DNA of 64,000 nt from the NCBI GenBank assembly GCA_030278955.1, contig JAOANR010000006.1, positions 59,052,915 to 59,116,914 of the forward strand, given 5' to 3'. The notes below the pieces were generated by a model. It had not been told where the DNA came from, made no database searches, and saw nothing but the letters and a program-made list of their open reading frames with translations. The stretch is from Hygrophila difformis (taxonomy: Eukaryota; Streptophyta; Magnoliopsida; Lamiales; Acanthaceae). Shown here piece by piece: positions 10,966-21,900 of the stretch. Every line of letters starts with the position of its first letter. Position 1 is the first letter of the stretch. The translations under genes and the position numbers were made by a program.

Positions 10966-11586
10966 TGTTAACCCAACAAAATTTATATTATAGCCCATCC
11001 AAATTTACATGACCCAGTCCGTGAAAAAACCGGAAGCCCAGTCCATGAAAATATATCCGGAAGAGAAGACACGTCTTTAGTTCAGTAAAAATATATCCGG
11101 AGGCCCAGTCCGTGAAAATATATCCGGAAAGAAGAACGCACTAAGCCCAATCTATTTTGGCACGATCCAATTCAAGATTTATCCGGATAATAACCAGAGT
11201 TGTCAATCAAAGCCATCCGCGTGCTGCAGGCCACCCCAGGAGGAGGCCTCCTATTCTGCATGTGTCTCTACAGGAGGAGGCCTCCTGTTACACCTGCGTC
11301 TCTACAGGAGAGGCCTCCTGTTAAGCCTGCTTCTCTACAGGAGGAGGCTTCCTCCTATAAAAGGAGGAAGGGATGCACTCCCTCAAACACACCTTCACAC
11401 AACCCCCTCTCTAGAGGATTTACTTTCATTTTCATTCTGCACTTGTTTTATTCTGCAGTTCAATTCCTGCTTTTACATTCCTGCAAATTTTCCATTCCTT
11501 TACAGCTTTGCTTAAATTCTTGTAATTCCCTTAGCAATCCTTGTAATCCTCTTCAAATATTGTCCAATCAAAATTCTCGGTTAACA
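10966..11586 (+). repeat. 3' LTR of the Tat element
   Basis: Begins TGTTAACC just after a purine tract (GCGAGGGGGGCATC, 10952-10965, polypurine tract) and ends GGTTAACA, an 8-bp terminal inverted repeat. Contains a TATA box (TATAAAA, 11356) and, upstream of it, repeats of two kinds: three copies of a segment with CCAGTCC(G/A)TGAAAA...ATCCGGAA (11012-11190) and three to four copies of a palindromic GGAGGCCTCCT segment with TCTCTACAGGAG (11235-11352). Length 621 bp. The 5' LTR is out of the window, so the ends rest on the inverted repeat and the purine tract. Confidence 0.85.
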
Positions 11587-13790
11587 ATTTTAATACTATA
11601 TACTTCTTCCGTTTTTTTGTTAACTACATTTGTAAAATGGCTACTGTTTACTCACATATTTTGACTTAAAGTTTTATCATAATTATACATGTTAAAATAT
11701 AGCCAAGTGAGAACTTGTAAGATTCCTTTCGTCTTGTAATTTTTAAATATCAAACATCTAGAATTTCTACTTGTACCGAACTTGAGTTATAAATGGTTTA
11801 AAATATGCATTGAACTCCATGCTGCATGGGTCCATAACAAACATTTTAAAACAGAGGAAGTATATATATAAGAAATTTTTTAATTTTTTTGATACATGAG
11901 GCATGATAATTATTGCTCAAATGTTGGTAAAAGCTTATACCTTATACAATACAAATTACAAAATACAACTAGAGGAATAAAATAAAGATTAGATGTGATT
12001 CGAGGTCCCGGCCAATTAGACCATCTCCAACGGGCCAGTATTCTTGCGGCAAGCTGGAGAAATGCCGGAACGGGAGCTCCAACCGGCATGCGAAATCCCG
12101 TACACTATCGCCAAAAATAGCGCCCCTCAACTGCTCAACAGCGCACCGCAAATTTAAGTGGTGCACTGTTCACCACTGCATCCACTTTTCTTTTTTTTTC
12201 TTTCTTTTTTTAAAAAATTATTTACTTTTTTGTTTTATCTTTTTTTTTTTCATTTTTTTAGTAGTCTGATGACATCACGCAATAGTGCTAGGGGAGAAAA
12301 TCTGCACGGTAGTGGAAGGGGGTTAATAGGGTACAATATCATACTCTATTCATGAGTATATAGCATTAGCATGTGTGTTTGCTTATGACATCACGCAATG
12401 GCGGTGGGATAGCATGGTGACTACATTATCATATTGTATTCATGAGTATAGCATATTTGTAATATAACATATGCTGGATCATGTAATGGTGGGTGGAGTA
12501 TCATGTTGGCAGTAGGGTGTAGCACGTAGCCTAATTTCGGCTTCCTTTTATTATTACTACTAAATAAATAAATACATATTTATTTTTTTAAAAAAAACAA
12601 GTAATTTTGATCTCTCCCAACCCATCAAATGGTAATATTGTGATAAAAGTGAAATATTGGGTATTTAAAAAAAATAAAAAATTAGAACATCAATAGCGTG
12701 ATGCCGTATCTATTATGATGTGCTATTATGGTTTAATAGCGTGATACTTAAGTTGGCCCTACTAAGTATGTGAGATCTAATGTCTGTGTTCATAATTTAA
12801 CATGATGTGCAGAGTATGTTGGGTTTGATGCATTCTGTGATGACATGCCTGTAATGATGTGAAGTTATGGTTGATTGGAGTGATGCTTCATTAGGTGTAA
12901 ATATTTCAATGAAATCTATTGGCTGTGTAAATGATCATGATGGGAATAGTATGTAATCATGCTTGGTTCCAGTGTGTAGTATGGTGTCGTAACAGTCATG
13001 ATGTGTTGTTACGATTGAATGTCGTGTTATTTAAGCATGGTGCTAGTAATTAAGTATGAATTATTGTCTTTGCAGCTCTATTTGTTGGGTCTCACCAACA
13101 TAGGAGATGTGTATTCCGTGCTGCTCAAACATTGGACGAAACACATGCAAGATTTGCATTGGTGTTGATTACCTTCCTCCGGTGGGTGATACAATATAAG
13201 AGTGAAATTAATTCCTTACACATTTAATTGCATGACAATTGCTTTATGCTGATAAAAAAAAAAAAATAATTTGGTGATACAATGTAAGATTAAAAATCTA
13301 CTGTTGGAGGGACAAAAATAAAATTAATGTAATATGATTTTTGACTAAAAATTACAAAATCCAAAAGACTCATTTAGCATCTTCAAACATAATTTTAGAA
13401 AATGCACTACAGATTGAATTGAGATCTTTCCTTACGAAAACCTACGTGATAAGGACAAAATCCCCCACAAAATTATCACACCATTTCCGGAAAAAATAAA
13501 GGAAATATAAAAAGGTAATTCATCCAATTAAGGCAACCCAAAAAGGTAAACATTTATACTAAAATAACCCAAGGCTCAACTTACTATTCTCAGCACATCA
13601 CACATGGAGTAGCAACATGTCACGAGTTCAAGAGTCTGGACACAAACCTGTTCGATATATATATCCACCTAATCTATGTGAAAACAGCGTGTGTAGCAGG
13701 TAAGGCCATTGAGGTATGAATGGGTCAATATATAGACTTTGGCGGGGTTTATTATTCAAAAGTCATGCATTCAGAAGTCAGCAATCTAAA
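11587..13790. other. Non-coding spacer between the Tat element and the peptide cluster
   Basis: AT-rich with no convincing gene. Around 12018-12160 a GC-richer stretch starting GACCATCTCCAACGGGCC resembles a MITE end, but the partner end was not found. Two imperfect copies of a segment with ATGACATCACGCAAT and CATGAGTATA lie at about 12265-12365 and 12385-12455. From about 13590 the sequence resembles the region upstream of peptide unit 3 (GAAAACAGCGTGTGT and TAGACTTTGGCGGGG are shared with 17838-17940), so the duplicated peptide-gene unit begins here. Confidence 0.6.
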
Positions 13791-14165
13791 GGGTGTATTC
13801 AATCCAGAGTTTTATGGATTTTAAAAAGTTTGTGGATTTAGAAAGTCTATAGACTTACGTAGAGTTTATTAATTTTATGTAGACTCCACGTAGAGTTTGG
13901 CTAGAGTTTGACAGACGTTTAGAAATCTTGAATTGTTTAGAGAGATTTTGTTTATTTATATTTTTTGAGAGAATCCATTAAAATCTATAAAGATTTAAAA
14001 CACATGTACTTTTGAATACCTCAAAATTTTTATTGACTTTTTAAAATCTATATTGAATACATCTATATTTTTAAAAACTTTTTAAAATCTTGAAACTTTT
14101 TAAAATTTAAATTAAATACACCCCAACTTTAAAAGTCCAAAAAAATCCTAGATTGAATACACCCC
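13791..14165. mobile_element. MITE with GGGTGTATTCAATC termini
   Basis: 375-bp AT-rich non-coding segment. The left end GGGTGTATTCAATC is the inverted complement of the right end GATTGAATACACCC. It interrupts homology between the upstream regions of peptide units 1 and 3, which places it as an insertion. The flanking short duplication is imperfect (TAA on the left, TCA on the right), compatible with a 3-bp Tourist-type target site but not proof. Confidence 0.75.
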
Positions 14166-14290
14166 TCAGTCTACTTCCATCTTATGTCCATATATATAAT
14201 GTCTGCTCTAGAGGAAGCTCTGTACTAACAAAGTGGGAGATAATTTTAGGGTCATTTGAATTTGTATTATTATTGGAATTATAATTATAT

Positions 14291-14533
14291 ATAGGTCATT
14301 TGTCGTGGAAATTATGGGTTGTTGTGGGAATAGCCATTGTTGCAGCTTTAGGAACAGATCAGGAATATGGTGTCGACGCCCGACCGCCGCCCCCGGTGAC
14401 TCGGAATCCCCCAATTCCTCATTGCCGTGTTGACGCCTACGGACACTGCGTTGCCGGCGCCACGAATCAATTTTTCTCTCCTCCTCTTCTTTCAAGAAGA
14501 TTTATAATATATGGGGAAAAAGGGATTATGTAG
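14291..14533 (+). pseudogene. Secreted-peptide family, unit 1, probably inactivated
   Basis: Same reading as units 2 and 3: hydrophobic signal peptide (SWKLWVVVGIAIVAALG), then RPPPPVTR, a two-cysteine core PHCRVDAYGHCVAG and a Pro/Ser-rich tail. The start that is ATG GGT ATG in unit 3 is here ATA GGT CAT, so no ATG opens the frame. The stop of unit 3 is also lost: the frame runs through ATA/TAT codons into the long-inverted-repeat transposon at 14513 and stops at 14531. An upstream exon could supply a start but none is visible. Family not recognised. Confidence 0.75.
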
Positions 14534-15390
14534 TCCTTTTTCTTTCCAGGTACGTTAGTAATTTTTAGCCCCATATAGTCCCCACGTTTGCTAATTTTTT
14601 CCAATTTTGTCCTAATTACGTAATTAGCCTAAGGTTGCTTACGTGGCTGAAGCAAATCCCATTTTACATCTACCGTGGCCAATTTGGAATCTCCACACAT
14701 AACACACCAAATTAATAAATATTTGAAATAAATTTGAAGGCAGTCATAATATATCACTACTCTAATAAATATCTCTAGGCTCTAGTGGGTCAATTGAATC
14801 CTTTTTACTGGGATGATGGACGTAGTTTCTACATGGTTCGCATTGAGCCCTCATTGGGGTTATCCAACCATAAAGAAACAACAACCATTCACAACAATAA
14901 CATAGGAGTTCTGGTCAATAGCTACCGCAATGCATTTTTTTTCGGTCTCATTGAATTTTTTGTATTTCTCAAGATAATGAAGACCAATTGTGATATATAA
15001 TGCGTCCAAATGAATGGTTGGTGTTTTTTTATGGGTTGGGTACCTCAATGAGGAATGGCTCAATGCGAACTAAGCAGAAACTATGTACATCATCCCAGTG
15101 AAAAATGGTTCAATTGACCCGCTAGTCATTTTTTAGAGTAGTGATGTGTAATGACAGCCTTCAAACATTTATTAAAATAGTGTGTTATGTGTGGGGACTC
15201 CAGATTTGCCACGGTATATGTAAAATGTAATATACTTCGGCCATATCAGCAACCTCATGCTAATTACATAATTAGGATCGAATTGAAAAAAATTAGCAAA
15301 CGTAGAGGACTATATGGGGCAAAAAAATTAGTAACGGACTGATTAGGACATTTTGGAAAGAAAAAAAAGGCTAAAAAATCATTTTTTCCT
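14513..15390. mobile_element. Long-inverted-repeat (foldback/MULE-type) non-autonomous element
   Basis: Two arms of about 380-390 bp are inverted copies of each other: left AGTCCTTTTTCTTTCC and right GGAAAGAAAAAAAAGGCT; left TTGCTAATTTTTTCC and right AAAAAAATTAGCAAAC; left GTGGGTCAATTGAATCC and right GGTTCAATTGACCCGC. The loop (about 14905-15000) is short and non-coding. Termini are near GGGGAAAAAGG and TTTTTTCC. Flanks ATAATATAT and TAGTATATG could be a degenerate 9-bp target duplication, as in Mutator-like elements. It inserted at the 3' end of peptide unit 1. Confidence 0.78.
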
Positions 15391-16026
15391 AGTATATGGG
15401 ATGGGGTCGTCAAGGCATTTCCGAAGATGCCAGAAAAGGGTACGGATGGTGGTGGTGGAAATCGTCGATATATATATATATATATCTATCTCAGTCCGTT
15501 CGTTAATATGTGTATGTAATAAGTGCCAATTATATATTGGAATGTATTTGTACAATTTTAATTGAATTCTTTATTTCTCAAGACATCCCTTTTTCATGCA
15601 TGATTTTCATTTTCATTTTTATTTTTTTAATGGGAAGGGACACGCCAAAACAAATGAAAATTTGATCGACGAAAATAAACAAAAGTCAACTCTTGAAATG
15701 GACTATACAGATGGAGAGAGGAGTAATATTTGATTGGAAAAATATTTACTAATTAGATTCCATTGGAACCCATTTTTGACTCGTCTAAAGGTAGGATTGT
15801 AGGAAGTGGGTAGGTGTAGATGAAGGGGTGGACTTTTGGGAAATCTTAGTCAAAGTCTTACACCCTTGTCTACTGTAGTGAGTGTGGTTCCATACATCCA
15901 TCTGCTGTCCATATTACATATAGAACAATTGGTTTGTAGCAAAGCTCTGCTCTGCATCAATCCAAGAGTGCAATTACACTACAGAGGTGGAGTACATATT
16001 TATTTGTGTTGGTCTAATTATTATAT
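15391..16026. other. 3' flank of unit 1 and upstream region of peptide unit 2
   Basis: The block at about 15403-15470 (GGGTCGTCAAGGCA ... GGGTACGGATGGTGGTGG) also follows unit 3 (18378-18445) and recurs at 23950-24020, so it is part of the duplicated unit, probably the 3' UTR. A short TA run lies at about 15470-15485. From about 15840 the sequence leads into unit 2. A weak match to the unit 3 leader (AGCTCTG) is present. No other gene seen. Confidence 0.55.
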
Positions 16027-16239
16027 ATGGGTTTGCCTTGGAAATTATGGGTGGTGATGTTGTTGGCCATATTAGCATTTGGTAATCGAGAAAACTGGGT
16101 CGATGGTCGACCACTGCCTGCTGGACCAGTTTTGAGTTCCCCACTTCCATATTGTCGAACTAACGCCAACAGACATTGCGTTGGCCCTGCTAAGGATTAT
16201 TATGTCGGTGGTGCTCCTGCTCCTATTATTGAATTCTAG
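16027..16239 (+). CDS. Small secreted two-cysteine peptide, unit 2
   Basis: 70 codons. Signal peptide at residues 1-19 (MGLPWKLWVVMLLAILAFG), then a likely mature part starting near the RPLP motif (residue 28), with the core PLPYCRTNANRHCVGPAK. The two cysteines are seven residues apart, as in units 1 and 3. The tail ends ...APIIEF. The start ATG aligns with the unit 3 start (MG-L-W-K). It is single-exon as far as can be seen. It diverges most from the other two units in the tail and promoter, so it is the older duplicate. The two-cysteine spacing does not fit RALF or other Cys-rich families I know; function unknown, extracellular by its signal peptide. Confidence 0.72.
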   Translation: MGLPWKLWVVMLLAILAFGNRENWVDGRPLPAGPVLSSPLPYCRTNANRHCVGPAKDYYVGGAPAPIIEF

Positions 16240-16780
16240 TAATTGATAGGGTCCTTGAGGCTTCTGCAGTCTGCAGAAGATTTGTAACATGCTCGGGATA
16301 GTACGTGTTGGTAACTGGTAGAGGCAGCGAACATCGGCCCCCGTCTCCAGAACTATGGGGTAAACGGGGGATTTAAAACACTATCTGTTCACTAATGAGT
16401 GTGTCCGAAGATTTCCATGATTTGTGTAATAACAACCAAGTCTGTGTGGTAGTATGTACTATATACTGGTTTCAATTCTTTGTTTTGATAATTATAAGTG
16501 AAAGTATTTTGTGAATGCCATTATATATTTGCTTATAGTTTTTTGATATGACGGAACTTCATTGATGAAATATATGGTTCTTACATTTACATATATATTT
16601 TTCTCATTGTCAAGGAAGAATCAAATTTTAGTTAATGATATGATGATATCTATATAATTTCAATGCTTATGTTTATTCATGAGTCTGATGTTTGTTTGCC
16701 AGCTTGAATGTGATTAAAGGAACATAAAATGAAAGTAATTACTAATTAGTACGTCCAGCACATATATTATTTGCATCTAA
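16240..16780. other. Spacer after peptide unit 2
   Basis: AT-rich. A short segment GGGTCCTTGAGGC just after the stop is a weak match to the conserved downstream block of the other units. No gene or RNA recognised. Confidence 0.5.
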
Positions 16781-17215
16781 CGCCTTCTCCAACCCACTCT
16801 GCAATTTGCATATTTCCGGATGGGAATGTAGGGTGGGAGCTCCAACCCACCCTACAAAAATGGGGAGAGCACGCACTCTCATTTGGAGGATGCTACAGTT
16901 CTGTTCCGCCTATTTGGGCGGAACAATATTCATCCCTGAATTTCTTTTTTTTTTTAAAAAAAAAAAGAAATTTTTTTGCTTTTTAGTTAATAACAAAGAC
17001 AGATATATTATTAATATTTTGTATAAAACATGTTTGTAAATATTATTTATAAATTTATAAAGGAATTATAAAATAGATTATATAGGGAATATTCCTTAAT
17101 CATGCAACAATAGAGGGTTTGGTTGAAGATAAAATTACTTACTGTAGCTATCATGCAAAAATAAAGTTTTGTACTGTAATTCCTGCAAAAATAGAGAATA
17201 TGGTTGGAGATGGCC
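16781..17215. mobile_element. Tourist-like MITE with TAA target duplication
   Basis: 435-bp non-coding element. The left end CGCCTTCTCCAACC pairs with the right end GGTTGGAGATGGCC as an imperfect terminal inverted repeat. It is flanked by TAA at 16778-16780 and 17216-17218, the 3-bp TWA target typical of PIF/Harbinger-derived MITEs. It contains a poly-T/poly-A hairpin at about 16945-16975. Confidence 0.75.
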
Positions 17216-17779
17216 TAATGGTAGTAATTGCATAGGAATTAAACCCCCATTTATTCCTTTTCCATTTCTCTTTCGCCAGTTCAGTTCTAAACTTTTGTTT
17301 TGCCTGATTTACTCATCTACTTTTAGGCTTAACAACCAAATCGGTCATTTTTATATTAAATTTAATTCTAACCTTTTAAATTATTTTATTTCAGCCCAAA
17401 ACCTTAAATTTTTATTCTTATTAGTCCATTTATCAAATAAGTGCCCAATATTCCACCTCAACCGATAGCTTTTAGTTGCCGCCATTAGCAAATGTGGATG
17501 GTGGTGTATAGGTTCTTTCCGACGGAGACTGGATCCTGCACAGTGGCAGATGGAAGGTGGGGGCTTGGGGTGGCGGCCGCCTTCCGATCGAGCTCAAAAT
17601 TTATTAATAATATTTTATATAGTTGTTTGAATTGGAAGTGTTTCATATGAAATCAATTATCGATGGATAGACCAATGGAGTAACTCCTATTCACATGAAT
17701 CAATATGCAGTCCTCCACATTATCCAAATGTGGGGTTGATGGAGCACAATAAGTGGTGGAAAGTTATACCCACCAAACC

Positions 17780-17825
<46 letters not shown>

Positions 17826-18014
17826 GAATTTGGATCCTCTGAAAACAGCGTGTGTCGTGTGTAGCGGGTAAGGCCGATAAAGTATGCATGAATAATTAGT
17901 CAATCACTATAATAGACTTTGGCGGGGATTTGGGAAAAAGCTAGCTAGTACTATTATTCAAAGTCATGCACTGATCTTGTGACTAAGTCCACATCCATCT
18001 TAGATGTGTCCACT

Positions 18015-18050
<36 letters not shown>

Positions 18051-18151
18051 GTCATGTCTGCTCTGTAGGGAAGCTCTGTACTAACATAGCCGGATCGAGA
18101 TAATTTTACAGTCATTTGAAGAATTTGTATTATTATTGTAATTATAATTAT
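17216..18151. other. Upstream region of peptide unit 3 with TA/TG microsatellites
   Basis: Contains a (TA)n(TG)n microsatellite at about 17781-17824 and a (TA)n run at about 18024-18050. From 17838 it matches the upstream region of unit 1 (GAAAACAGCGTGTGT, TAGACTTTGGCGGGG, then GAAGCTCTGTACTAACA and ATTATTATTGTAATTATAAT), so promoter and leader were duplicated with the coding part. No other gene seen. Confidence 0.6.
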
Positions 18152-18364
18152 ATGGGTATGTTGTCTTGGAAATTTTGGGTGCTGGTGGGGCTAGCCATTG
18201 TTGCAGCTTTAGGAACTCGGGAGTATGGTGTCGTCGAGGCCCGACCGCTGCCTCTGGTGACTCAGCGTTCCCCAGTTCCTTATTGCCAAGCTAACGCCTA
18301 CGGACACTGCATTGGCGGCGCCACGCATCAGATTTTCCGGTCTCCTCCTCCTCTTTCTCGATAA
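18152..18364 (+). CDS. Small secreted two-cysteine peptide, unit 3
   Basis: 70 codons from the ATG at 18152 (a second ATG at 18158 is equally possible). An in-frame upstream ATG at 18116 would add a poorly conserved Tyr/Asn-rich stretch that units 1 and 2 do not support. Signal peptide SWKFWVLVGLAIVAALG, then REYGVVEA, mature part from RPLPLVTQ, core PVPYCQANAYGHCIGG, tail ending PPPLSR. The cysteines are seven residues apart and the NAYGHC segment is shared with unit 1 (DAYGHC). Family not recognised. The gene looks intact, but a young Copia element sits 150 bp after the stop, in the probable 3' UTR, which may alter polyadenylation or expression. Confidence 0.72.
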   Translation: MGMLSWKFWVLVGLAIVAALGTREYGVVEARPLPLVTQRSPVPYCQANAYGHCIGGATHQIFRSPPPLSR

Positions 18365-18513
18365 TATATATGCATGGATTGGGGTCGTCTAGGCAATTAA
18401 TATTGCAAGATGCAAGGAAGGGGTACGGATGTGCAGGTGGTGGAATCATGGATATATCTGTCGTCACTTCACATACAATGTTTGCAATTATGTTTGTAAT
18501 AAAAATTGTAATG

Positions 18514-18798
18514 TGCTGAATATTATGATGATGTTCAAGGTGGTGCAGCAGGTCATGCAGCTCAAGGAGTTCAAGGTGTTGGCTAACTCATGTTGAGTTA
18601 GCAGGGCAATTGTGTAATTGTGTCTTTCATCTTTAAAGTGTCATTTGCATTTTGTAAAAGTGTTAACACGTTTTAGCTAGACTTGAGTATATATATGTTT
18701 GAGTCTGTGTATTGTAACTGGAACAATTCCTTCTTCTTCATTTTCGATATCAATACACATGACAGTTATTTACATTGTTCTCTCGAGCTTATTCAACA
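18514..18798 (+). repeat. 5' LTR of the young Copia element
   Basis: 285 bp, TG...CA ends. It carries the promoter of the element; a TATATATA stretch at about 18690 is the best TATA candidate. Matched by the identical LTR at 23299-23583. Confidence 0.93.
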
Positions 18799-18916
18799 TG
18801 GTATCAGAGCCTCTCATCTTCGATTCTGGATTGTTCGATTGAATCGTTTTTCAGCTGCAGCTTCTACTTCGTACCTCAATTTTACCTCTTTTTTCTGCTT
18901 CTAATTCGATTGTTCC

Positions 18917-21900
18917 ATGGCGACTACCTCTGAAGAAGTAACCGCTGAAGTTACATCATCGGCGCCGCTGTGTCCGGAGCTGGTTCTCACTGCAGCTGAT
19001 CAGCCGCACTTGAAGCTAGCTCCAATCCTTTTCGATGGGAAAAATTGGAATTCACGGAGAGTTGCAGTTCGCAACACCCTGCGTATTAAGAAGAAAATAA
19101 AATTCATCGAATGTACTTTTACCTGTCCTCCTAGTGACGATCCTCAGTATGATGATTGGATGATGGTTGATTGCATGATACTTACTTGGTTGCACAATTC
19201 GCTGATTCCTGAAATTACTAGTCAGTATTTACACATTGAAACTTCGTATGATTTGTGGAAAGAGTTGGAAGATAGCTATGGCATAACTAGTGGACCTAAG
19301 GTGATTCTATTGAAAAGGCAACTTGCTAATTTGACTCAGGGAAATAGATCCATAACCAGCTATTACAGTGATTTAAAATCACAATGGCATAATTTGAAGG
19401 CATTGAAACCCTTCCCTAAGTCGTGTAGTGCAGAAACATTAAAAGCTCTAATGGATTCTGATGAATATGAGCTTCTCACTCAGTTTATAATGGGATTGAA
19501 TGATAACTACACTCACGTCAGTAATCAGATACTGCTTATGGATCCTCTTCCTACAGTTTGTAAGGCTCATTCTATGCTATGCAATGTGGAGACACAAAAT
19601 GGAAATTCTGATGTTGTTGCTAGTGACTCTAATTTTGCTCTTGCCACTCTTGATAAAGACATTACTGATAGATCATCTGTACCTGGAAGAGGCAGTAGTG
19701 TTGTTTGTAGTTATTGTAAGAAAACAGGTCATTCGAAAGAAAAGTGCTACAAGTTTGCCAACAAAAATGCAACATGTGATCACTGCAAAAGGAAAGGCCA
19801 TCAGAAGATCAACTGCTTCTTACTCACAGGTGTTGTACCAGATTGGTACAAAGCCTTAACTGACAAAAGAGGAAATAGCTCCACTGCAGCAGCTATCACT
19901 TCTGGTTCTGAATCAACTGGAACTAACAAACATTCAGGTGGAAATGACTCAGATCGAATTGCTAAGCTAGAAGAGATGATCAGAGAGCTGGCAAAATCCA
20001 ATATTGGAAGCTCAAATACCTGCACTCCTGTTGACTATGCTGGTGGAGTCTTCATGGCAGGTAGCTCCTTAACTCATTCTTCTTTCAATTTGAGCAATCT
20101 ATGGCTTTTTGACTCTGGAGCTAGCTGTCACATCTGTGCTACACCTTCATTATTGCTTGATCCTCAGCCTTGTTCTATCAAACATTCTATAACTCTGCCA
20201 GATGGCTCCTTGAAGTTCCCTTCCCTTATCGGTTCAGTGAAATTGAACAACTCTCTCATAATACCTAATGTTTATCATGTGCATGGCATTGTCCTAAACC
20301 TGATTTCCATTAGTCAACTTGGCAAAGACCTACAATACTTTGCCACGTTTTATCCCACTTATTGTATATTGCAGGACCTGAAGTCTAGGAGAATCTTACT
20401 CAAAGTTCCATTGCTTAACAAACTATACACAGTCAGTTGTTCTTCTGCTAATGACTCAAATTCCTTTTCTATTAATTCTGTTGTCAATCATGCTTCTAAG
20501 TCTGTAAAGGATTGGCACAATATACTTGGCCATCCTTCATCTATTGTAATGAAACATCTTGGCTATGAAATAAATGAATCCACTTCTATTCCCTGTGATG
20601 TCTGCTATGCCTCTAAAATGCATAGAATTCCTTTTCACAATAGCAATTCTCAAGCTGTGACACCCTTTGATTTAATTCACTGTGATGTTTGGGGGCCCTT
20701 CACCCCTTTAGATAGATGTGGCTTCAGATTCATGTTGACTATAGTTGATGATGCTTCAAGAGCTACATGGATATTTCTGTTGAAATATAAATCAGACACC
20801 ACAGATCTTCTGTCCCAGTTCTTTACATTGGTCAAGACTCAGTACAATGGTGTGGTCAAGGTTCTGAGATCAGACAATGGAACTGAGTTCTGTAATAAAG
20901 CCTGCCAATCACTCCTCAAAAGCTTGGGGATAATACATCAAACATCCTGCTTCTACACCCCCCAACAAAATGGCCGAGTGGAAAGAAAGCATCAACACCT
21001 TGTGCAAGTGGCTAGGAGCTTACTGATAACTTCTGGAGTCCCAAAAGCTTATTGGGGAGATGCCATGCTCACCTCAGCATACATTATCAATAGACTTCCA
21101 TCTAAGCTCCTAGGATGGAAGTCACCATGTGAAATACTTCAAGGTAGTAAACCTGATCTTAACTCACTACATACCTTCGGGTGTCTCTGTTACATGAAGA
21201 TACTACAGCCTCAAGTTGGTAAACTAGACCCAAGAGGCTTAAAAGGAGTTCACCTAGGTCTTGTTCCAAACAAGAAAGGCTACAGAATATTGGATCTGGC
21301 CACTAAAAGGATACATATCTCAAGGGATGTCACATTCTTTGATTCCATTTTCCCTTTTAAGGATAGTAGCAGCCCTACTTTATCCCAAACACTCACCCTA
21401 CATACATCTTCACCTGAGTTTCCCACTGAAACTCAGTATACATCCTTTCTTCCTGTGGAGCCTACTGCACCTCAGGCAAAAGAGCACTCTCCTTTGACTC
21501 CTCATGAGTCAATGAGCCAAACCCCTAACATTAACTCTTCTGTGTCTCCTACTGAGACACAGACCTTACAAAACTCTATAGAAGCTCTTGGAGATGCCTC
21601 TACATCAGCTGGTCCACCTCCTTTGGTCCAGCCTATTTCACTTACTTTTTGCACAAATGAGACAGCTGACGCCATTGCATCTAGACCAGAGAGACCTCAA
21701 AGAGAGAGAAGAATGCCAAGCAGGTTTAAAGACTATTATTGTGGATCAGTGGTGGATCCAGAGTTTGTTCCACAATCTTATGAACAAACTAAAGGAATCT
21801 TACATTGGGAAAATGCTGTGAAAGCTGAGTTAGAAGCCATTGAAACAAATCAAACCTGGGATGTTGTTACACTGCCTGCTGGTAAGCGCCCTATTGGTTG

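Larger units (their letters stand above)
1..11586 (+). mobile_element. Ty3/gypsy Tat-lineage LTR retrotransposon, 5' end outside window
   Basis: Gag, protease, reverse transcriptase, RNase H, a second (archaeal-type) RNase H and integrase follow in order. A 5-kb 3' region and a 3' LTR come next. The second RNase H between the first RNase H and integrase is a known hallmark of the Tat group (Ogre, Retand and relatives), as is a long, repeat-bearing 3' region. The 5' LTR and primer site lie before base 1, so the target duplication cannot be tested; the bases after the LTR are ATTTT. Sense frames have two frame changes. The antisense strand of the 3' region carries a separate spliced gene. Confidence 0.9.

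Noticed and set aside
12018..12160. MITE starting GACCATCTCCAACGGG
   Set aside because: The start looks like a MITE terminus but no matching inverted end or target duplication was found, so it is only mentioned in the spacer entry.
13081..13200. Possible coding fragment in the spacer
   Set aside because: A short open stretch (HRRCVFRAAQTLDETHARF) with no ATG, splice support or recognised family.
16027..18364. RALF or defensin identity for the peptide genes
   Set aside because: Only two cysteines, seven residues apart, with no YISY or RRILA motif and no four- or eight-cysteine pattern.
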